From DASSUC01 sp035649895 (GTDB taxonomy: Bacteria; Actinomycetota; Actinomycetes; Mycobacteriales; Micromonosporaceae), in contig DASRIS010000181.1 of the NCBI GenBank assembly GCA_035649895.1, positions 1 through 64,000 on the forward strand: a stretch of DNA of 64,000 nucleotides. Direction: 5' to 3'. Positions 51,961-61,465 of this stretch are shown here, piece by piece (the stretch's first letter is position 1; each line of letters opens with the position of its first letter). The notes under the pieces were generated by a model. It had not been told where the DNA came from and ran no database searches. It saw only the letters and a list, made by a program, of their open reading frames with translations. Made by a program: the position numbers and the translations under genes.

Positions 51961-52734
51961 TCAGCCCGCGGCCGGCCGGATCGCGGTGCCGACCGGGGTG
52001 CCGCCGTCCACCAGCTGGCCCAGGCGCTCCGGGAACCGGCCGTTGAGCACCCAGGCGGACAGCCCCGTCGCCTGCAGGAACGGGGCCAGGCACCGGTCGA
52101 CGCTGGTGGCGCCGAGCGCCTCCAGCTCCGCGGCGGTGCACTCGGCCAGCAGCCCGCCCGCTGTGCCGGACGACCCGTTCGACCGGGCCGGACCGGCCGG
52201 GTCGAAGTCGCGGTAGACCCCGTCGACATCGGTGAGCACCACGTAGCGGGCGGCGCCGAGCAGGAAGGCGAAGTACGCGCCGAGGGTGTCGGAGGTGATC
52301 ACGTCCTGCCGGGTGAACACGTCGAGGGTGAGGATCATGGCGCTGGGCAGCAGCACCGGCACCGCACCGCGGCGCAGCGCAGCGCGTACCCCGGCGAGGG
52401 TGTCGACCGGCTCCATCCCAGAGGTCAGCGCAGCCAGGATGATGCCGGTCTGGTCCAGGGCCCGCATGCACGCCGGGTTGATCTGCACGTCGGCCAGGCC
52501 GCTGCGGCGCGCCATCGACTCGATGAGCTTGTCGGTCGGGCCGCCGCCCGGGAACACCGTCAGCGGGCAGCGCTGGTGCACGGCGACGAGCTGCGCCCCG
52601 ACCCGCCCGGCGTGCTCGGTGTCGGCCAGCAGGCTGCCGCCGAACTTGACCACCGTGTGCACGCCGAAGGGCATCAGCGCCGGCCCGGCGAACATCTGCC
52701 GCGCCACGGACCCGACCGCATCCGTACCGGTCAT
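51961..52734 (-). CDS. amino-acid-kinase-fold small-molecule kinase
   Basis: A 257-residue kinase of the AAK family (uridylate, glutamate, isopentenyl-phosphate and fosfomycin kinases). Visible motifs are VVKFGGSLLAD (phosphate binding), FPGGGPTDKLI, TSDTLGAYFAFLLGA and VLTDVDGVYRDFD (nucleotide site). Substrate is unknown; phosphorylated small molecules are typical acceptors in secondary pathways. The start at ATG 52734 has only a weak GGGCGG upstream. It adjoins the NDK-like gene, suggesting sequential phosphorylation. Confidence 0.72.
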   Translation of the reverse strand: MTGTDAVGSVARQMFAGPALMPFGVHTVVKFGGSLLADTEHAGRVGAQLVAVHQRCPLTVFPGGGPTDKLIESMARRSGLADVQINPACMRALDQTGIILAALTSGMEPVDTLAGVRAALRRGAVPVLLPSAMILTLDVFTRQDVITSDTLGAYFAFLLGAARYVVLTDVDGVYRDFDPAGPARSNGSSGTAGGLLAECTAAELEALGATSVDRCLAPFLQATGLSAWVLNGRFPERLGQLVDGGTPVGTAIRPAAG

Positions 52735-52804
52735 TGCCGCCCGTCGCTTCGACGCTCGGCGCTCATCCGCCGCCGTGGTCCAGACCGTTGCCTCGCGTCT
52801 GCGC

Positions 52805-54418
52805 TCATTCCCCCTCTTCCCCCGTGAGCCGGATGATGACCCCCTCGTCCGGCGCCAAGCGCAACGGTGCCAGCCCCACCTGCGCCCCGTCGCGGTCCGG
52901 CCGGGTGGACACCGCCACCACCCCGCGCGACGGCAGGCCGGCCGGGCGGAGCTGCGCCTCCTGGCCGGCGAAGTTGAGCGCCACCAGCACCCGGTCACGC
53001 AGATAGGCGAACACCCCCGGCGGGGCGTCCAGCGAACGGTACACCCCGCCGCGCAAGGCCGCGCAGCCGTGCCGGTGCCAGGCGAGCCGGCGGTAGAGCG
53101 AGAGCAGGGACCCGGGGTCGCCGTCCTGGCTGGCCACGTTGACCTTCACCGCCTCGGGCGGCGCCGGCAGCCACGGTACGCCGGTGCTGAACCCCTCGCC
53201 GGTCGCGTCCCACTGCATCGGGGTACGCACCGCGTCCCGACCGTCCACATCGGAGGCGAGCGCGGCCGGTGGCGGGGCGTCGGCCATGCCGATCTCCTCG
53301 CCGTAGTAGACGCAGGGCACGCCGGGCAGCGTGAACATCAGCATCGCCGCGACCCGGGCCCGCCGCCGGCCCAGCTCACCGCCGCCGTACCGGGAGACGG
53401 TACGGGTGATGTCGTGGGTGGCCAGCGCGTACACCGGCCGGGCCGGCGGGGGCAGCAGGCCGGCGAGCCGGTCCACAGTGGCCCGCATGGCGGCGGCGTC
53501 CCACGGCTGGTCCCAGAGGGCGACGTGGAACGCGGTGTGCAGCTCGTCCGGGCGCAGGTAGCGGGCGAGCCGCTCGTCGTCGTCGATCGGCACCTCGCCC
53601 AGCGCGATGCGCTCGCCGGAGGAGTCCCCGTAGGAGTCCAGCGTGCGCCGCAGGTCGCGGAGCACGTCGTGGACCTCGGGCAGGTCGAGCTGGCGCTGGC
53701 GGTGGGTCGGGTGGGCGTAGAAACGCCGGGCGTGCGCCACCTCCGGCGGGTTGTCCCGCAGCAGCGGGTCCTTCATCATCCGGTGCGCCACGTCGACCCG
53801 GAACCCGTCCACGCCGCGGTCCAGCCAGAACCGCCACACCTCGCGCATCGCCGCCCATACCGCGGGGTTGCGCCAGTTGAGGTCGGGCTGGGCCGGGGTG
53901 AACGAGTGCAGGTAGTACTGGCCGGTGCGCTCGTCCAGGGTCCAGGCCGGCCCGCACCGCTCGAACGCGCTCAGCCAGTTGTTCGGCGGGCCGCCGCCCG
54001 GGGCGGGGTCGGCCCAGACGTACCAGTCCCGCCTGGGGTTGGCGCGGCCGGCGCGGGACTGGAGGAACCACGGGTGCGCCGCGGAGGTGTGGTTCATCAC
54101 CAGGTCGACGAGGATACGGATGCCGCGGGCGTGCAGGTCGGCCACTAGCGCGTCGAGGTCGGCGAGGTCGCCGTAGACCGGGTCGATGGAGGTGTAGTCG
54201 CTGACGTCGTAGCCGAAGTCGACCTGCGGGGACGGGTAGCAGGGCGAGAGCCAGAGCGCGGTGACACCCAGCGAGCGCGGCGTGCCGTCGTTGAGATGGT
54301 CCAGGCGCTGCCGCAGGCCGGCCAGGTCGCCGATGCCGTCACCGGTGGCGTCGGCGAAGCTGCGCACGTACACCTCGTAGATGACCGCGTCGTGCCACCA
54401 GGGCGACGGGCCGGTCAA
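52805..54418 (-). CDS. GH13 alpha-glucosidase
   Basis: A 537-residue glycoside hydrolase 13 enzyme. Conserved regions are LVDLVMNHTSAAHPWF (I), GVDGFRVDVAHRM with the nucleophile Asp (II), IALGEVPIDDD with the acid Glu (III), and LATHDITRTVSRYGG (IV). WWHDAVIYEVYVRSFAD at the start and YPSPQVDFGYDVSDY fit oligo-1,6-glucosidase/trehalose-type members. It would release or transfer alpha-glucose in the cytosol. I chose TTG 54418, which overlaps the preceding stop (TTGA) and has GGGGG upstream. Confidence 0.87.
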   Translation of the reverse strand: MTGPSPWWHDAVIYEVYVRSFADATGDGIGDLAGLRQRLDHLNDGTPRSLGVTALWLSPCYPSPQVDFGYDVSDYTSIDPVYGDLADLDALVADLHARGIRILVDLVMNHTSAAHPWFLQSRAGRANPRRDWYVWADPAPGGGPPNNWLSAFERCGPAWTLDERTGQYYLHSFTPAQPDLNWRNPAVWAAMREVWRFWLDRGVDGFRVDVAHRMMKDPLLRDNPPEVAHARRFYAHPTHRQRQLDLPEVHDVLRDLRRTLDSYGDSSGERIALGEVPIDDDERLARYLRPDELHTAFHVALWDQPWDAAAMRATVDRLAGLLPPPARPVYALATHDITRTVSRYGGGELGRRRARVAAMLMFTLPGVPCVYYGEEIGMADAPPPAALASDVDGRDAVRTPMQWDATGEGFSTGVPWLPAPPEAVKVNVASQDGDPGSLLSLYRRLAWHRHGCAALRGGVYRSLDAPPGVFAYLRDRVLVALNFAGQEAQLRPAGLPSRGVVAVSTRPDRDGAQVGLAPLRLAPDEGVIIRLTGEEGE

Positions 54419-55395
54419 AGGTCGACCCCCGACATGTCCGGGTAGCGGTCCCCGGCGGCGCTACCCGGCGGGGCCACCTCGTCGAGCAGGGCCAGCTCCT
54501 CGCGGGTGAGCTCCAGGTCCGCCGCGGCCACGTTCTCCAGCAGGTAGCGCAGCCGCTTGGTGCCGGGGATCGGGACGATGTCCGGACCCTGCGCCAGCAG
54601 CCACGCGATCGACAGCTGGGCCAGGGTGGCGCCGCGCGAACGGGCCACCGCCGCGACCCGGTCGGCCAGCGCCGCGTTGTGCGCGAGGTTGCCCGCCTGG
54701 AACCGGGGCAGGCCGCGGCGGAAGTCGTCGGCGCCGAGCTGGTCGGGCGCGGTCACCGTGCCGGTGAGCAGGCCCCGGCCGAGCGGCGAGTACGCGATGA
54801 AGCCGATGCCCAGCTCCCGCAGGACGCCCAGCAGCTCCCGTTCCGGGTCCCGGCTGAACAGCGAGTACTCGGTCTGTACGGCCACCATCGGGTGGACCGC
54901 GTGCGCCCGCCGTACGGTGGCCGGCGCCGCCTCGGAGATCGCCAGGTGGCGTACCTTGCCGGCCTGGACCAGCTCGGCCAGCGCACCCCAGGTCTCCTCG
55001 ACCGGCACGGACGGGTCGACCCGGTGCTGGCAGTAGACGTCGATGTGGTCGACCCCGAGCCGGGACAGTGAGCCGTCACAGGCCGCCCGGACGTACTCGG
55101 GCCGTCCGTCCACCCGTACCACCCGGCCGTCGGGACCCTTGACATTGCCGAACTTGGTGGCGATGAGCACCTGCTCCCGCCGGCCGGCGATGGCCCGGCC
55201 GATCAGCCGTTCGTTGGTGTAGGGGCCGTACATGTCGGCGGTGTCCAGCAGGTCCACCCCTAGGTCGAGGGCGCGGTGGATCACCTGGATGGACTCGGCG
55301 TCGTCCCACGCCCCGTAGAACTGGGACATGCCCATGCAGCCCAGCCCGATGGCGGAGGCGGCCGGCCCGGCGGCGCCCAGTCGACGTCTGCGCAT
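54415..55395 (-). CDS. aldo/keto reductase
   Basis: A 326-residue NADPH-dependent AKR with the tetrad Asp/Tyr in LLDTADMYGPYTNERL, Lys in VLIATKFGN and His in DVYCQHRVD, and IPGTKRLRYLLEN binding the cofactor. It likely reduces an aldehyde or keto sugar intermediate. ATG 55395 is 34 bases after the glycosyltransferase stop. An AKR of general detoxification is an alternative, but the overlap with the GH13 gene ties it to the operon. Confidence 0.87.
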   Translation of the reverse strand: MRRRRLGAAGPAASAIGLGCMGMSQFYGAWDDAESIQVIHRALDLGVDLLDTADMYGPYTNERLIGRAIAGRREQVLIATKFGNVKGPDGRVVRVDGRPEYVRAACDGSLSRLGVDHIDVYCQHRVDPSVPVEETWGALAELVQAGKVRHLAISEAAPATVRRAHAVHPMVAVQTEYSLFSRDPERELLGVLRELGIGFIAYSPLGRGLLTGTVTAPDQLGADDFRRGLPRFQAGNLAHNAALADRVAAVARSRGATLAQLSIAWLLAQGPDIVPIPGTKRLRYLLENVAAADLELTREELALLDEVAPPGSAAGDRYPDMSGVDL

Positions 55396-55429
55396 CAGGC
55401 CTGGGCCTCCGGCACCGCGACGTCCGGCA

Positions 55430-57115
55430 TCACGGCGTCCGGTCCCGCAGCACCTGGTCCCGCAGCGTCTGGTCCCGCGGCATCTGGTCCGCGACGTCTG
55501 GTCCCGCGGCGGCGACCAGCTCGGTCAGGAGAGCGCCCCAGCGGCGCAGCTGCCGGTCGGGCAGGAACTGTTCGGCCACCCGGCGCTTCGCGGCGGTACC
55601 GAGGCTGCGCGCCAGGTCCGGGTCGGTCAGCAGCCGGTCGAACGCCCGGGCGGCACCGGCCGCCACGTCCTCGGCTCCTGCCGCAGCATCAGCTCGTGCC
55701 GCAGCATCAGCTCGTGCCGCGGCATCGGTTTCTGTCGCGTCGTCGGCTCCTGCGGCAGCGTCGTCGGCTCCTGCGGCACCGGCGGGGCCCGCCAGCACCA
55801 GCCCATGCTGGCCAGGCACCACCTGCTCGGCGAGGCCGCCCACCCCCGTGGTCACCACCGGCCGAGCCTTCCACATCGCCTCGGTGAGCGTGAGACCGAA
55901 CCCCTCGGCGACGCTGAGCTGCGCGACCACCGTTGCGTGCCGTTGCAGCGCGTTGACCACCAGCGCGTTCTCCCGCAGGTCGGCCATTGGCAGGCAGGCG
56001 AGCTGGATGGTGCGCCGCAGCTGCGGGGGCAGGGCCGCCCACGCCCGGCGGCACTCCTCGAGCACCGCAGCGCCCTCCGGGTCGTCGGCCACGCCGGCCG
56101 GGTCCGGCCCGGCCAGGGTCAGGCAGGCCGGCGAGGCGGCCGGGTCTCGCGCGGCGAACGCGTGCAGCGCCCGGTCCATCCCCTTGAGCCGGTCCCAGCG
56201 CGAGACCTGCACGACCATCGGGGTAGCAGGTGACGGTGGCTCGCCGTCGCGCCATACCCGCGCACCGTGGCGCACCATGATGTCCGGGCCGTCCAGCGCC
56301 GCGACCGCCAGCGGCGCCTCTGCCAGGCGGTCACCCGAGCCGCCGGCGGGTCCGGCGCCATCAGCGGGTCCGGCGCCATCAGCGGGCTCCGCGCCATCAA
56401 CGGGTCCGGCGACCAGGCCTACAGCCCTCAGCACCGCCGTCACGGCGGCCTCGTCGAGCGGCATGTTCTTCGGGCTGCACGGGTCGACACCTGGCGGGAT
56501 GACCCGTACCCGCTCGCGGTCCGCCCAGTCCGGCACGTGCCGGCGTACCGAGAACACCAGCCGGTGCGCCGGCTCGACGTACCGGCGCAGGAACCGCCAG
56601 CCCTGCCGGGTGTGCTCGTTGGGCCGGTCGCTGCCGATGTGGCAGCGCCAGACCACCGCGGCGCCCTGCTCGCGGGCCGGCTCGACCAGGCCGGCCGGCT
56701 GCGGGTCGTGCACTACCACCACGTCACCGGGGCGGACCCAGGTGCGCAGGCCTGCCGCGTCGGCGGCGCAGATCCGGGCGTAGTGCCGCTGCTCTGGCTC
56801 GCCCAGCGGGCCGCCGTCGCCGGCACTGCCGTACAGCCGCAGGCATAGCCGCTTGGTCAGGGCGTGCGCCTCGGCGTCCCCCTCGGTCACCAGCCACCGG
56901 CAGTCAACGCCGACGGCTCGCGCGAGGGGCAGCAGCGCGCGCAGCATCTCCGCCACGCCACCGCCGGCCGCCGTGGAGTTGACGTGCCAGATCGTACGGC
57001 CCCGCAGCTCCGCGCCGAAGGAGGCGGCGGCCGAGCGCAGCCCGGCGACGCGGTCCGCGCCGAGCAGCCGCTCGTACGGGCCAACCGCCGCCTCTGGCAG
57101 CGCGACCTCACGCAT
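55430..57115 (-). CDS. TreT-like trehalose synthase/GT4 glycosyltransferase
   Basis: A 561-residue GT-B enzyme resembling trehalose glycosyltransferring synthase: TIWHVNSTAAGGGVAEMLRA, VVVVHDPQPAGLVE, RCHIGSDRPNEHTRQGWRF, VIPPGVDPCSPKN, VVQVSRWDRLKGMD and SVAEGFGLTLTEAMWKARPV with the EX7E element. Three low-complexity inserts (DGAEPADGAGPADGAG; DDAAAGADDATETDAAARAD; and a C-terminal RDQTLRDQVLRDRTP) come from DNA repeats and make it longer than typical. It probably joins glucose from NDP-glucose to a sugar acceptor. ATG 57115 overlaps the HAD stop by eight bases. Confidence 0.8.
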   Translation of the reverse strand: MREVALPEAAVGPYERLLGADRVAGLRSAAASFGAELRGRTIWHVNSTAAGGGVAEMLRALLPLARAVGVDCRWLVTEGDAEAHALTKRLCLRLYGSAGDGGPLGEPEQRHYARICAADAAGLRTWVRPGDVVVVHDPQPAGLVEPAREQGAAVVWRCHIGSDRPNEHTRQGWRFLRRYVEPAHRLVFSVRRHVPDWADRERVRVIPPGVDPCSPKNMPLDEAAVTAVLRAVGLVAGPVDGAEPADGAGPADGAGPAGGSGDRLAEAPLAVAALDGPDIMVRHGARVWRDGEPPSPATPMVVQVSRWDRLKGMDRALHAFAARDPAASPACLTLAGPDPAGVADDPEGAAVLEECRRAWAALPPQLRRTIQLACLPMADLRENALVVNALQRHATVVAQLSVAEGFGLTLTEAMWKARPVVTTGVGGLAEQVVPGQHGLVLAGPAGAAGADDAAAGADDATETDAAARADAAARADAAAGAEDVAAGAARAFDRLLTDPDLARSLGTAAKRRVAEQFLPDRQLRRWGALLTELVAAAGPDVADQMPRDQTLRDQVLRDRTP

Positions 57116-57935
57116 GCCGTGGCGCTCCCGGCCCGGCCTCGCCAGGCGGCTCCGCTGGCGAAGGCGCTGACCCAGCTGGCAGCTCCGGCCCGGGGAGCCC
57201 TGGCCCGGACGGCTGCGCCGCGGGCGGCTCCACCCCCGAAAGCCGGGGCCCAGGCAGCTCCGGCACGGTCCGGCAGCGCAGCCGGACCCGTCCCGCATCG
57301 ACTGTCACGCTCAGCGCCCGGCCGTCGGCGACCGTGACGGTCCCCGCCCGGGACATCGCCGGCACCGGCCGCACCAGCAGCATCACCACGGCGGCACCCG
57401 CTGCCTGGGCTGCGGCCACCCCGGACGCCGAGTCCTCGATCGCCACGCACCGCTCGCCCGCCACGCCCAGAGCTGCGGCGGCCCGCAGGTAGCCGTCGGG
57501 CGCGGGCTTACCGCGGGCCACGTCCTCGGCGGTGACCAGCACCGGCGGCAACGGGTAGCCGCACGCGCGCAACCGGGCCAGCGCCAGGGCCCGCGGGCAG
57601 CCGGTGACCACGGCCCACGGCGCCCGGGTCGCCGCGCTGACCACGTCGACCATCCCCGGGATCGCGACCACGCCGGTGATGTCCTCGACCTGCTCGGCGT
57701 TGACCTCGTCGGCGTCCCGCCGCACCTGGTGGTCGGGCAGGTCCGGCCGGACCGCCCGGATCGTGTCGACGGCGTGCCTGCCGGTCACGTGCGGCGCGAG
57801 AGCGGTCCAGGCGACGCCGCGCCGCTCCGCCCAGCGCCGCCAGGCGCGCGTGATCGAGCCGGCTGAGTCGACGAGGACCCCGTCGAGGTCGAACAGCAGT
57901 GCCTCCGCGGTGAGCTCCACGTCGTACCGGCTCAC
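57108..57935 (-). CDS. HAD-superfamily phosphatase/phosphoglucomutase-like, Pro-rich tail
   Basis: A 275-residue HAD hydrolase of the beta-phosphoglucomutase subgroup: motif I LLFDLDGVLVDSAGS, motif II WAVVTGCPR, Lys in RGKPAPDGYLRAA and motif IV VAIEDSASGVAAAQAAG. The last ~70 residues are a Pro/Gly/Ser-rich extension not seen in the core family. It should dephosphorylate or isomerise a sugar phosphate. GTG 57935 overlaps the previous stop by four bases (GTGA). Confidence 0.85.
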   Translation of the reverse strand: MSRYDVELTAEALLFDLDGVLVDSAGSITRAWRRWAERRGVAWTALAPHVTGRHAVDTIRAVRPDLPDHQVRRDADEVNAEQVEDITGVVAIPGMVDVVSAATRAPWAVVTGCPRALALARLRACGYPLPPVLVTAEDVARGKPAPDGYLRAAAALGVAGERCVAIEDSASGVAAAQAAGAAVVMLLVRPVPAMSRAGTVTVADGRALSVTVDAGRVRLRCRTVPELPGPRLSGVEPPAAQPSGPGLPGPELPAGSAPSPAEPPGEAGPGAPRHA

Positions 57936-60900
57936 CGCACCGCCGTCCGGGCCTCGAACCCCTCGGTGACCCAGACTCCGGCCCAGAACTCGGGCTCCGC
58001 CGGCAGGACCAGCTCCAGCAGCGCGGGAGTGCGCTGGTCGAGCAGGTCGGTCAGGCGCCGCTCGAACCGGGCCAACCGGTCGGCCGCCGCCTGACCGGTG
58101 ACCTTGGTCAGGTCCGCCCGTCCGGTCGGCATGCCGAACGCTCGGGCCAGCTCGGTGTAGCGCATGCGGCCCGGGTTGTGCAGGTGCGGGTGCCGGCCGT
58201 CGTCGAACCGGCCGTCACCGGCCGCGCCGGACTGCTTGGCCAGCGACACGCTGCCGCCGTTGTTGCAGACCAGGTACGTCACCGGCGCCCGCTGCTGCAC
58301 CGCGGCGACAAAGCCCTGCAACCCGTTGGTGAGCCCCTGGTCACCGAGGCAGCACAGCACCCGGGCGTCCGGCTCGCCGATTGCCAGGCCGGTCGCGAAC
58401 GCGATCCCGCCGCCGACGAACGCCCCGTGGTCGCCGACGACGCGTAACCGGTCCGGCAGGAGGTCGTACTCTGCCGCCAGCATGCCGCCGAACATCTGGC
58501 TGTCGTCGACGAGCACCGGGGTGGCGGACCCGGCGTCCAGCGCCCGGGCGACCGCCGCCGCGACACCGCGGCGGACCAGCCCGGCAACCTCGGGCAGCGA
58601 CGGTCGCGCCGGCGGCTGGTCCAGCGCGTCGGCGTACCAGGGCTCGTCAGTCGCGTCGCCGGCCGGCGGCACCGCCGAAGCCAGCGCCTCCAGCGCGGCG
58701 ACGACATCGGCGTCGAGCAGGACGTCGTCCGGGCCGAGGTAGCGGTTCTTGCGCACCGCGGCCGGGTTGGTGGTGAGCGCGATCTTGGCGCAGGACGGCA
58801 GCTCCCCGACCACCCGGGCGTAGCAGTTGCGGTCCTCGACGGTGACCAGGACGTCCGCGCCGTGCAGCACCTTGCGCTGCGCCTCGTTGGCCGGGTCCAG
58901 CCAGCCCAGGAACCGCGGTACGGCGGCCCGGCTGAGCCGCTCGAACAGCATCGGCCCCCGCCTGTACCACACCTGCAGCACCGGGGCGCGCAGCCGGTCG
59001 GACAGGCGCGCCAGCGCCGGGCGGAGCCCCCCATGGAGCAGCGCATAGTCGTCGATCAGGATCGCCACCCGCCGGGCGCCCGCGAGCAGCTGCGCAGCGC
59101 GCTCCAGCCCGTCCGGCGCCGTAGCCGCCCGCACGGTCGGCGCCGCGCCGGCCTGCCCGCCGCCGGAGGCCGCTTCCAGCACGGGGAGCGGCACCCACGC
59201 CGTGTCCAGCACGTCCTGCGGGACGCCCACCAGGACCGGTCCGTACGGCCGGGTCCGGGCCTGCGCGAAGGCGCGGTGGAGAAGGTCCACAAAGGTCTCG
59301 GCGGCCGCCACCCGCTCGGCCGGGTCGGTGGGCACCGCCGACGCTTCGTGCCACGCCTTGGTGAACCGGCCCGCCGACGCGATCAGGTCCGGCTCGCCGT
59401 GGGGCGGGAGGAACGGCGCCGACCCGGTGGACGGCAGCCCGACGACCGCCACCATGCCGACCTCGTTGCGGCGCAGGTCGCCCAGGGCGCCCAGCGCGTT
59501 GGTCAGGCCGCGGGCGCCGTGCAGCACGGCCAGGCCGTTGCCCGGGCGCAGCCGGCTCGCGCCGCCGGCCAGGAAGGCGCACTCGCGGTCACCGCGCCCG
59601 TTGACCAGCACCTCACCGGGGAGCCGGGCCAGCGCGTCGCAGATGCTGAGCTCCGACGTGCCGGCGTAGGCGAACGCGACCCGGGTGCCGGCCGCCGCCA
59701 CCACCGCCGCGACCGTCTCGGCTCCGGTGAGCACCACGCCCGCGGGTCCAGCAGCGGTGTGCTCCGGCAGCAGCTCCCGGGCCGCGTCCTCGGGTACGCC
59801 CAGCGCCTCCGCCACTGCCCGGCTGAGCCGCTCCAGGTCGGCGCGGCGGGCCAGGGCGACCGCCAAGCCGTCCGGGCGCCCGTCCGGGCGGGTCAGCAGC
59901 CGCCGTACCGCGGCAGCCGGTGACCCGCTGGCGGCGAGCACCTCCCGGGCCGCCCGCAGCGCACCGGGGTACCCGCCGAGGCCCTGGACCGGCCTCGGCT
60001 CCGGCGCCCCGGCCGAGGGCATGACGTCGACATCGACCTCTACAGCATTACCGTCGTCCAGCTCGTCGAACCACGCGACGTCCTGTTGCTCCACAGTGAT
60101 CCTCAGCCGGTGCCGCCCCGGGTCGCCGGGTGCCCGTACCAGCAGGGCGACCTCGGCCGCCGTACCCGGCGGGAGCGAGCGGTCCAGCGCGGTGGCCAGC
60201 TGCTCGGTCTCGACCGCGGAGCCGTCGGCGCGGCGCCACCGGTACACCATCCGCACCGGGTACGGCGGTGCGGGGGTCAGCACGGCCGGCCCCTCGTTGC
60301 GCACGACGCAGCAGACCGTGAGCAGCGCACCGGCCGGCACGGGACCCACCGGCCGGACCGGCTCGACACTGACCCGGCACTCGTCGGCACGCAGCCGGTC
60401 GCCCACCGCCCAGACCAGCCGGGGCCTGACCCCGACCCGGTCGAACATCGCGAGCTGGCCCTGCTCATGCGTTCGCGTGGCGTTGGTGGCGAACCCGCGC
60501 CGGACCCCGGCGAGCAGGTCGGGGCCGACCAGGGCCAGCGCGTACACCTCCCGGGCCGGCAGCGGGGCGGTGGCCACCACCCGGAAGCCCTCCCGGTCGA
60601 CCGCGACGACCCGGGCGGTCTCGATCGCCGAGGCCGCGTGCCGGTGCGGGCTGAGCCCGACGAACAACCGGTCGCCGGCGACCACCAGGCCGCGGGGCCA
60701 GCCGGGCAGGGCCAGCCGGCGCCGGATGCGCCCGCCGTCGGGGTCGATCTCCACCAGCTCCCCGGTCGCGGAGTTGCACACCAGCCAGGCACCGTCGGCG
60801 AAGACCGGGTTGTGCGGGGCCGCAAGCCCGTCCAGCACCCGCTCACCGGTGTCTATGTCAACCAGGCAGCCGCTGGCTGGCCGGCCGGCCGCGTCCCAGC

Positions 60901-61465
60901 CGCGGCGCCGGGAGAACTGCCCGAACGCCGACACCAGCAGCCGCCCGCCATGCCGGAACAGGCCGTTGACATGCCAGCTGTCCGGCTCGCCAGGGGCCTG
61001 CCAGCGGCGGGTCACCGCGCCGTCCGGGCCGACCCACACCACCTCGTTCTGGTCGGTGGCCACCACCAGCACCTGGTCGTCGACGGCGAGCACGTCGTGC
61101 GGGGCCGACACCTGGTCCAGGCGGTGGTAGCGCAGCACCCCGGTGGCGTCGTAGACCAGCAGCTCGGCCGGGCTGCCGTCCTGGCTCCACAGGCAGCGGA
61201 CCAGCCGGTCGCCGGTGGCGTGCAGGCCGGTCCCGGAGACCCGGTCGACAGTCTGGGCCGCCTCAGTCCGGGCCGCCTCGCGGTCACGGTCGTCGCCTGT
61301 GGTGGGGCCCGCTCCACCACCTGGCTCCGCCCCGGCCACGAAGAGGCCGCCGCCGATGGTCTGGTCCGCGTCGAAACAGGAGACGAGCAGGTGCATGCCG
61401 GGTGGGACCAGCGCCGCGAGCGGCTGGCTGGCGGCCTCACGGCCGGCAGGCCCGGCCGTCACCAC
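57932..61465 (-). CDS. fusion: DUF4915-like beta-propeller, CARDB-like domain and thiamine-diphosphate enzyme
   Basis: A 1177-residue protein. Residues ~20-330 form a propeller with WHVNGLFRHGGRLLVSAFGQ, LAAPHNPVFADGAWLVCNSA and LPGWPRGLVVAGDRLFVGLS, as in DUF4915/TIGR03032 proteins. Residues ~355-455 look like a CARDB-type Ig fold (LLTVCCVVRNEGPAVLTPAP). From ~570 to the end is an acetolactate-synthase/decarboxylase-like ThDP enzyme, with the cofactor-activating Glu605 in GTSELSI and the ThDP motif GDQ (1041-1043) ending in VCNN. It should make or break a C-C bond next to a carbonyl; substrate is unknown. GTG 61465 overlaps the aldolase gene's stop. I know of no characterised protein with this architecture. 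Confidence 0.8.
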   Translation of the reverse strand: MVTAGPAGREAASQPLAALVPPGMHLLVSCFDADQTIGGGLFVAGAEPGGGAGPTTGDDRDREAARTEAAQTVDRVSGTGLHATGDRLVRCLWSQDGSPAELLVYDATGVLRYHRLDQVSAPHDVLAVDDQVLVVATDQNEVVWVGPDGAVTRRWQAPGEPDSWHVNGLFRHGGRLLVSAFGQFSRRRGWDAAGRPASGCLVDIDTGERVLDGLAAPHNPVFADGAWLVCNSATGELVEIDPDGGRIRRRLALPGWPRGLVVAGDRLFVGLSPHRHAASAIETARVVAVDREGFRVVATAPLPAREVYALALVGPDLLAGVRRGFATNATRTHEQGQLAMFDRVGVRPRLVWAVGDRLRADECRVSVEPVRPVGPVPAGALLTVCCVVRNEGPAVLTPAPPYPVRMVYRWRRADGSAVETEQLATALDRSLPPGTAAEVALLVRAPGDPGRHRLRITVEQQDVAWFDELDDGNAVEVDVDVMPSAGAPEPRPVQGLGGYPGALRAAREVLAASGSPAAAVRRLLTRPDGRPDGLAVALARRADLERLSRAVAEALGVPEDAARELLPEHTAAGPAGVVLTGAETVAAVVAAAGTRVAFAYAGTSELSICDALARLPGEVLVNGRGDRECAFLAGGASRLRPGNGLAVLHGARGLTNALGALGDLRRNEVGMVAVVGLPSTGSAPFLPPHGEPDLIASAGRFTKAWHEASAVPTDPAERVAAAETFVDLLHRAFAQARTRPYGPVLVGVPQDVLDTAWVPLPVLEAASGGGQAGAAPTVRAATAPDGLERAAQLLAGARRVAILIDDYALLHGGLRPALARLSDRLRAPVLQVWYRRGPMLFERLSRAAVPRFLGWLDPANEAQRKVLHGADVLVTVEDRNCYARVVGELPSCAKIALTTNPAAVRKNRYLGPDDVLLDADVVAALEALASAVPPAGDATDEPWYADALDQPPARPSLPEVAGLVRRGVAAAVARALDAGSATPVLVDDSQMFGGMLAAEYDLLPDRLRVVGDHGAFVGGGIAFATGLAIGEPDARVLCCLGDQGLTNGLQGFVAAVQQRAPVTYLVCNNGGSVSLAKQSGAAGDGRFDDGRHPHLHNPGRMRYTELARAFGMPTGRADLTKVTGQAAADRLARFERRLTDLLDQRTPALLELVLPAEPEFWAGVWVTEGFEARTAVR

